Below are positions 29,925 to 33,747 of a stretch of 33,747 nt of DNA, piece after piece. Both the position numbers and the translations under genes were made by a program. This DNA is from Candidatus Uhrbacteria bacterium (lineage in GTDB: Bacteria > Patescibacteriota > Patescibacteriia > UBA9934 > GWF2-40-263), in NCBI GenBank assembly GCA_013204385.1, contig JABMNY010000043.1, forward strand, positions 1 to 33,747. The letters run 5' to 3'. A model generated the notes under the pieces. That model saw only the letters and a list, made by a program, of their open reading frames with translations, ran no database searches and was not told the DNA's origin. Numbering within the stretch: the stretch's first letter is position 1; each line of letters opens with the position of its first letter.

Positions 29925-31133
29925 TCAAAGACCGTAAACAGCCAGTTGGTCCGAGGGACCATTCACTACTCTGATCGGAAAGGTTGATGCCGTTTGATCA
30001 CAGGTCGAGCTGAAAAGGATCGACTCAACGACGCGTTTCTTCACGAGAAGCTCGCCAAGATGCTTTATGCGCTCATCCAAATCCTGATCCGGAATCTGGT
30101 GATTTGTTGCGCGAGTCACCCCGCCGTATTCCACGTCACAGACGATGACATGCGTCGCATCCTTAATGCAGGTCGCGACTCGTGGCAGATCGTCAATGTA
30201 GTGAATGAGCACTGCCCGACGATGGAAATCACTTGGAGGCGAGTCGAATCGGATAAAGAACTCCCCGTCTTCGAACTCTTGCTCACGCAGATACCTGGCG
30301 ATGTGAACAGCCACAGCCTCCTTCATGAGGCGAGTCACTCTGGGCTGTGCTTGCGAAAGTACCTTCAGAATGAGGATGACCTTATTACCCGTACGAAAAG
30401 TCTTGATCTGCGCGACACGTTCGATGCCGTACATATTCGAGACAATGTTCCGAATAGCCTCGTCATGCTCCGGTCCGATCGTGCGTTGCAGAAGTGCACC
30501 CATACCTCGAGAGAAAATCTCCCCGCCGGTCTTCACCATCAAACCTGCAACGATAAGCGCGAAGGGGTACTCGATCCACGGTGCATCGAAGAGATACTCT
30601 CCGCACACCCCCACGAACGTGGCGAGTTCGATACGGCCGTCTGAGGCCGTCTCTTCCCCGTCTGCAACAAGAGCCTCGTGACCGGTTGCCTTGCCAACTC
30701 GGATCTGGTACCGGGACACAAACAAAGACACGAGTGCGGATCCACCCGTCACACCCAGGACCCACGGGGCCATCTGTGAAGACAGGATGAGTGTCGCATG
30801 ACCATCTTTGATGTGTGCGAGACCAACGAGAGCAAACCAGGCAATCTTGATGGACATCAGAGCAAGAAACACACCGACCACAACCGAGAAGATACTCTCG
30901 ATGTTACGGCGTCCAAGCGGATAGGAGTCCGATGCCGGAAGTCTGGAGAACCAGATGGTTGCAATGACGACACAGGCCTCGAAAATGTCGGACGCGTTAT
31001 GCCACCCATCACCTTCGATCATGGGACTGTGAATCATCTGACCGATCGTGAGCTTGGCCGCGACTTTCGCCACGTACATGCACAACACGACCACCATGAC
31101 CCCGTAGGGGGAAGCAAAGATCTTGCGAATCAT
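29925..31133 (-). CDS. Cation diffusion facilitator (CDF) with a C-terminal extension
   Basis: 402 residues. The membrane part (about 1-215) has the metal-site helices of CDF exporters: D42-G-W-H45-N-A-S-D49 in TM2 (after SPMIEG) and D158-G-E-E161-T-A-S-D165 in TM5. The first has His-xxx-Asp; the second has Glu in place of the usual His, which differs from Zn (YiiP) and Mn types. YPLGRRNIESI links TM2 and TM3. A cytoplasmic ferredoxin-like domain follows (about 220-300). The last 100 residues (HYIDDLPRVATCIKDATHVI...) resemble a NifX/NifB-type domain seen in some CDFs. Start with AAGGAGG 7 nt upstream, inside the last codons of the USP-like gene; the two form an operon. Metal not predictable. 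Confidence 0.85.
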   Translation of the reverse strand: MIRKIFASPYGVMVVVLCMYVAKVAAKLTIGQMIHSPMIEGDGWHNASDIFEACVVIATIWFSRLPASDSYPLGRRNIESIFSVVVGVFLALMSIKIAWFALVGLAHIKDGHATLILSSQMAPWVLGVTGGSALVSLFVSRYQIRVGKATGHEALVADGEETASDGRIELATFVGVCGEYLFDAPWIEYPFALIVAGLMVKTGGEIFSRGMGALLQRTIGPEHDEAIRNIVSNMYGIERVAQIKTFRTGNKVILILKVLSQAQPRVTRLMKEAVAVHIARYLREQEFEDGEFFIRFDSPPSDFHRRAVLIHYIDDLPRVATCIKDATHVIVCDVEYGGVTRATNHQIPDQDLDERIKHLGELLVKKRVVESILFSSTCDQTASTFPIRVVNGPSDQLAVYGL

Positions 31134-31135
31134 GA

Positions 31136-31798
31136 TCAGTCCTCCTTACGGACAATGAGAAGCGGAATACGCGTGTACAGAGCCATCTGATCCACATACG
31201 AGCCAGTAGTCACCTCATCACCGCGAGCCATCACAATGAGACTGACCTTGTTGAGTAGTGCAAAGGAGATGATCCCATCAGGAACGGTGGGTGCAGCGAT
31301 TTGAACCCCGTATCGAAATTGCAGTTCCTTCCCGACAGCGATACGACGGAGGTTTGTGGCCATCTCATTCACCTCTTCATCAATATGCGCCCAGACGTCC
31401 TCGCTCTCCGTTGAAGGATCACGCCAGGTCGTGTGGTAGAAGAGGAGTTGAACACCCAAATGTCTCGCTCGAAAGTGTTCCGCGACTTGTATGGCTAGAC
31501 GCACCGCTTGAAGACAGGACTCCCCGCTCCCAAACGGAACAAGGATGACCATGTTATCGACGTGGTCTTTGCTTATAGCAGGAATCCTCTTGAGCTGTGT
31601 AGCTCCTCCTGGAAGCAGAACGTGAATATCACGACGCGTCGGCAGTTGATCAGCTACGAACAGAGTTTGTGAATTGACCTGAACTGTTTCCACCCTGGTG
31701 GGACAAACGATATTCACTTCACCGAAGCGACGTGCCATTTGAACGAGTCCATCCCCCACCGATCCGTACAGGTTGGGAACAAGGATTCTCTCGAACAT
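31136..31798 (-). CDS. Universal-stress-protein-like protein
   Basis: 220 residues from ATG 31798, with GGAGG 5-6 nt upstream (an ATG four codons earlier overlaps this SD). It begins FERILVPNLYGSVGDGLVQM, the beta1/alpha1 of a USP fold. After a variable middle (about 30-75) come VILVPFGSGESCLQAVRLAI and a basic-to-hydrophobic beta strand (LGVQLLFYHTT), then LNKVSLIVMARGDEVTTGS and a final strand (RIPLLIVRKED). The usual ATP-binding GxxGxxxxGS(x) is not complete; only a GDEVTTGS relative is seen. Function probably in stress response or signalling. The TGA stop at 31136-31138 is in the SD of the CDF gene, so the two are translationally linked. Confidence 0.7.
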   Translation of the reverse strand: MFERILVPNLYGSVGDGLVQMARRFGEVNIVCPTRVETVQVNSQTLFVADQLPTRRDIHVLLPGGATQLKRIPAISKDHVDNMVILVPFGSGESCLQAVRLAIQVAEHFRARHLGVQLLFYHTTWRDPSTESEDVWAHIDEEVNEMATNLRRIAVGKELQFRYGVQIAAPTVPDGIISFALLNKVSLIVMARGDEVTTGSYVDQMALYTRIPLLIVRKED

Positions 31799-31822
31799 GG
31801 GTTCCTCCATTGTTTAGAACGT

Positions 31823-31851
31823 CTTTGAAACCAGAAGATTCTGGACCAAAG
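31823..31851 (-). promoter_or_regulatory. Dyad in the 5' leader of the USP-like gene
   Basis: CCAGAA-GA-TTCTGG (31831-31844) is a perfect 6-bp palindrome, with CTTTG/CAAAG arms outside (31823-31827, 31847-31851). It follows the start point (about 31853) and precedes the SD, so it could be an operator or an mRNA hairpin. Confidence 0.5.
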
Positions 31852-31859
31852 GACTTGAA

Positions 31860-31888
31860 ATAATGCTCGAAACCATCTGTTTTGTCAA
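31860..31888 (-). promoter_or_regulatory. Promoter of the USP-CDF operon
   Basis: TTGACA (31883-31888), a 17-nt spacer and CATTAT (31860-31865) on the minus strand. It begins 4 bases after the terminator hairpin of copA. Confidence 0.7.
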
Positions 31889-31892
31889 TATT

Positions 31893-31925
31893 AAAGACGA
31901 GACCCTCAGGCCTCGTCTTTTTCTT
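31893..31925. terminator. Terminator after copA
   Basis: AAAGACGAG (31893-31901) and CTCGTCTTT (31912-31920), loop of 10. The T-run is strong on the plus strand and weaker (TTTAAT) on the minus strand, the direction of copA. Confidence 0.7.
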
Positions 31926-31941
31926 TTATCTAGAAGACTCT

Positions 31942-33747
31942 TTAAATTTTTGCTCGACGTATTCTCAGCGAGTTCAGCACGACTGAAATACTTGAGAATG
32001 CCATTGCTCCTGACGCGATCATTGGGTTTAAAAGTCCGAACGCTGCAAGCGGAATCGCCGCAATATTATAGAAGAATGCCCAAAATAAATTCTGTCGAAT
32101 CCCTCGATAGGTCGCCGTTGCGAGTTTGAGTCCAGATACGACTTTTTCTGGACCTCCTCCCACCAACACAATCTGACCTGCCTCGATCGCCACATCTGTT
32201 CCCGTCCCCATCGCGATTCCAAGATCAGCCTGAGTAAGCGCAGGAGCATCGTTGATTCCATCTCCCACAAAGGCAACCTTCTTTCCTTTGGCTTGAAGCG
32301 CTTTCACGACATCAAGCTTTGTTCCAGGCATGACCTCTGCTTCTACCTGATCAATTCCGAGTTGTTGAGCGATGGCTTCAGCTGTTCGACGATTGTCTCC
32401 GGTGACCATCATCACTTCTCGTCCCATACGTTTAAGCTCAGCCACAGCCGACTTTGCGGTTTCTTTTGGAGCATCCGCAATCGCCAGTGTCCCGACTAAT
32501 TTTCCATCAATCTGAGCCAAAACGACAGTCTTCCCCTCTTCTTGCCATGTTTCGATCGAAGACCCAAGTGAGCCGATCGGATCACTTAAGTTCATGTGCG
32601 AGGCAGAACCAATCTCTACCTTTTTTCCTTGAACCATTCCCTCAATTCCTTTTCCGGTAATCGATGTTACTTGCTCTGCAGACGTGAGCTTGAGACCAAG
32701 GTCTGTTGCATAACGAACGATTGCAGATGCAAGCGGATGTTCTGATGAGGATTCTAAAGACGCAACATACACAAGTGCATCATTCGAAAGATCTGTATTC
32801 GTGACAGATGGTCGTCCTTCTGTCAGCGTACCTGTTTTGTCGAACAACACGATATCGATATGACGATTACGCTCGAGTGCCTCTCCGCTCTTAATCAAGA
32901 TTCCTTCTTTTGCTCCACGTCCTGTTCCAACCAAAATGGCTGTAGGCGTAGCAAGTCCGAGCGCACACGGACAGGCAATCACGAGCACAGCCACCGCTGG
33001 GATAAATGACGCATTCACGTCCCCTGTCATCACGTACCATACAACAAATGTGGCTGCCGCGATTAAGATCACAATCGGGACAAAGATTCCAGAAATCTTA
33101 TCGACAAGTTTTTGAATCGGAGCTTTTTCTTGCTGAGCCTGTTCAACCATTTTAACAATCTGAGCCAGTACCGTGTTTCCAGACAAGGCTTTTACCTTAA
33201 TTGTAAGCGCTCCTTGCTGATTCACCGTTGCACCAAACACATCGTCCCCCTCTTTCTTAGTAACCGCCATACTCTCCCCTGTGAGCATCGATTCATCCAG
33301 GTTGGACGATCCTTTTACAATCATTCCATCAAGCGGAATCTTCTCCCCTGGCTTTACGAGCACCTGATCCCCAAGTTTTAAGGATTCCACAGGAACATCT
33401 TGTGTCGATCCGTCTTCTGTCACCAAATGAGCCATCTTTGCACCAAGCTCCATGAGACGAGAGATGGCTTCACTTGCTCGACCCTTTGCCCGCGCTTCAA
33501 AATAGCGTCCAAGAAGAATGAAGCCCGTGATGAGTGCTGCTGTTTCAAAATAGATGTGTCCACCGAGAAATATCTGCCACCAACTAAAAAGAAGGGCGCT
33601 TCCGGTTCCCATTGTAATGAGGGTATCCATGTTTGCTTTCCCGCGCTTCAGTTGCTTTGCGGTCGTTTTGTGAAATTCCATTCCAGGTCCAAGAACCACA
33701 ATCGTCGCAAGAACAGCTTGCACCCATGGCCAAAGTCCCAGCATGGC
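31942..33747 (-). CDS. copA: Copper-transporting P-type ATPase, N-terminus outside the window
   Basis: P1B-type ATPase that exports Cu(I) from the cytoplasm. Visible from the middle of the membrane domain: CPC in [17 protein letters not shown] (copper site), ESMLTGES in the actuator domain, [11 protein letters not shown] with the phosphorylated Asp, [10 protein letters not shown] (HP motif, nucleotide-binding), [14 protein letters not shown] and [11 protein letters not shown] (hinge). [14 protein letters not shown] and [17 protein letters not shown] end the protein, typical of CopA. The frame stays open to the window edge, so the heavy-metal-binding N-terminal part lies to the right, and the ATG at 33744 is internal. 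Terminator directly after. Neighbouring CDF and USP genes hint at a metal/stress locus. Confidence 0.95.
   Translation of the reverse strand, partial: AMLGLWPWVQAVLATIVVLGPGMEFHKTTAKQLKRGKANMDTLITMGTGSALLFSWWQIFLGGHIYFETAALITGFILLGRYFEARAKGRASEAISRLMELGAKMAHLVTEDGSTQDVPVESLKLGDQVLVKPGEKIPLDGMIVKGSSNLDESMLTGESMAVTKKEGDDVFGATVNQQGALTIKVKALSGNTVLAQIVKMVEQAQQEKAPIQKLVDKISGIFVPIVILIAAATFVVWYVMTGDVNASFIPAVAVLVIACPCALGLATPTAILVGTGRGAKEGILIKSGEALERNRHIDIVLFDKTGTLTEGRPSVTNTDLSNDALVYVASLESSSEHPLASAIVRYATDLGLKLTSAEQVTSITGKGIEGMVQGKKVEIGSASHMNLSDPIGSLGSSIETWQEEGKTVVLAQIDGKLVGTLAIADAPKETAKSAVAELKRMGREVMMVTGDNRRTAEAIAQQLGIDQVEAEVMPGTKLDVVKALQAKGKKVAFVGDGINDAPALTQADLGIAMGTGTDVAIEAGQIVLVGGGPEKVVSGLKLATATYRGIRQNLFWAFFYNIAAIPLAAFGLLNPMIASGAMAFSSISVVLNSLRIRRAKI

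Noticed and set aside
29994-30644. Long plus-strand frame (216 codons) opposite the CDF gene
   Set aside because: Shadow of the CDF coding strand; the CDF motifs and SD are on the other strand.
1-33747. Recoded UGA (glycine) as in some CPR lineages
   Set aside because: Reading frames are full length under code 11, and UGA is a true stop, for example at 31136-31138.
1-33747. CRISPR arrays, rRNA genes, transposases or integrases
   Set aside because: None seen on either strand; no regular spaced repeats other than the MraZ boxes.

Overview
The window looks like a chromosome segment of a Patescibacteria (CPR) bacterium. The reasons are a large VirD4-like coupling ATPase placed beside dnaX without other conjugation genes, an ECF sigma/DUF5667/DUF5666 unit, a stripped-down mraZ-rsmH-ftsL cluster, compact UvrA and UvrC proteins, many short proteins of unknown function, and core genes with almost no Shine-Dalgarno (SD) signals. 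The standard bacterial code (table 11) fits: UGA acts as a normal stop. The phylum call is inference from gene content and was not checked by phylogeny.

Layout. 1-3924: a RimK-type ATP-grasp ligase, then a convergent VOC/EamA pair, then a divergent FAD-linked oxidase. 3925-4340: a structured leader, tRNA-Gln(CUG) and a terminator. 4341-5525: a cassette of very small unknown genes with its own promoter, hairpin leader and terminator. 5555-12278 (minus): cysS, a small acidic protein, the VirD4-like ATPase, a conserved unknown and dnaX. 12337-13566 (plus): a transglutaminase-like protein. 13596-15490 (minus): ECF sigma factor, DUF5667 membrane protein and DUF5666 secreted protein. 15568-16954 (minus): a membrane protein, an inverted-repeat element and a lipoprotein with its own promoter. 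17031-18990: the start of the dcw cluster (mraZ, rsmH, ftsL-like) under an unusually long MraZ operator. 19038-21720: a methyltransferase, a CBU_0592-type membrane protein, a shortened UvrC and a cupredoxin lipoprotein. 21761-27406 (minus): the uvrB-uvrA-M23 peptidase operon. 27531-31930 (minus): a visibly more GC-rich block with a CinA/NadD fusion, a pentapeptide-like protein, an unknown, a universal-stress-like protein and a CDF transporter. 31942 to the end: a copper P-type ATPase running off the window.

Three observations stand out. (1) A 33-bp double-palindrome is present in two unrelated genes, dnaX and uvrB, with 29/33 identity. It is read in different frames and has a compensatory base-pair change, like a Rickettsia palindromic element. 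(2) The genes fall into two expression styles. Several core genes have a -10 box 6-9 nt before the ATG and no SD, so they look leaderless. The accessory genes have TTGACA-N17 promoters placed right after the previous terminator, a dyad in the 5' leader, and a clear SD. (3) The mraZ operator has eight CCAC/GTGG boxes in near-perfect 10-bp phase, more than the three or four usually described.

The nucleotide excision repair set (uvrA, uvrB, uvrC) lies within 7.6 kb. UvrC ends before its last catalytic aspartate and its HhH domain, and UvrA has one zinc cysteine replaced by aspartate. Metal handling (CopA, CDF, cupredoxin) and NAD metabolism (CinA/NadD) make up the recognisable accessory functions.
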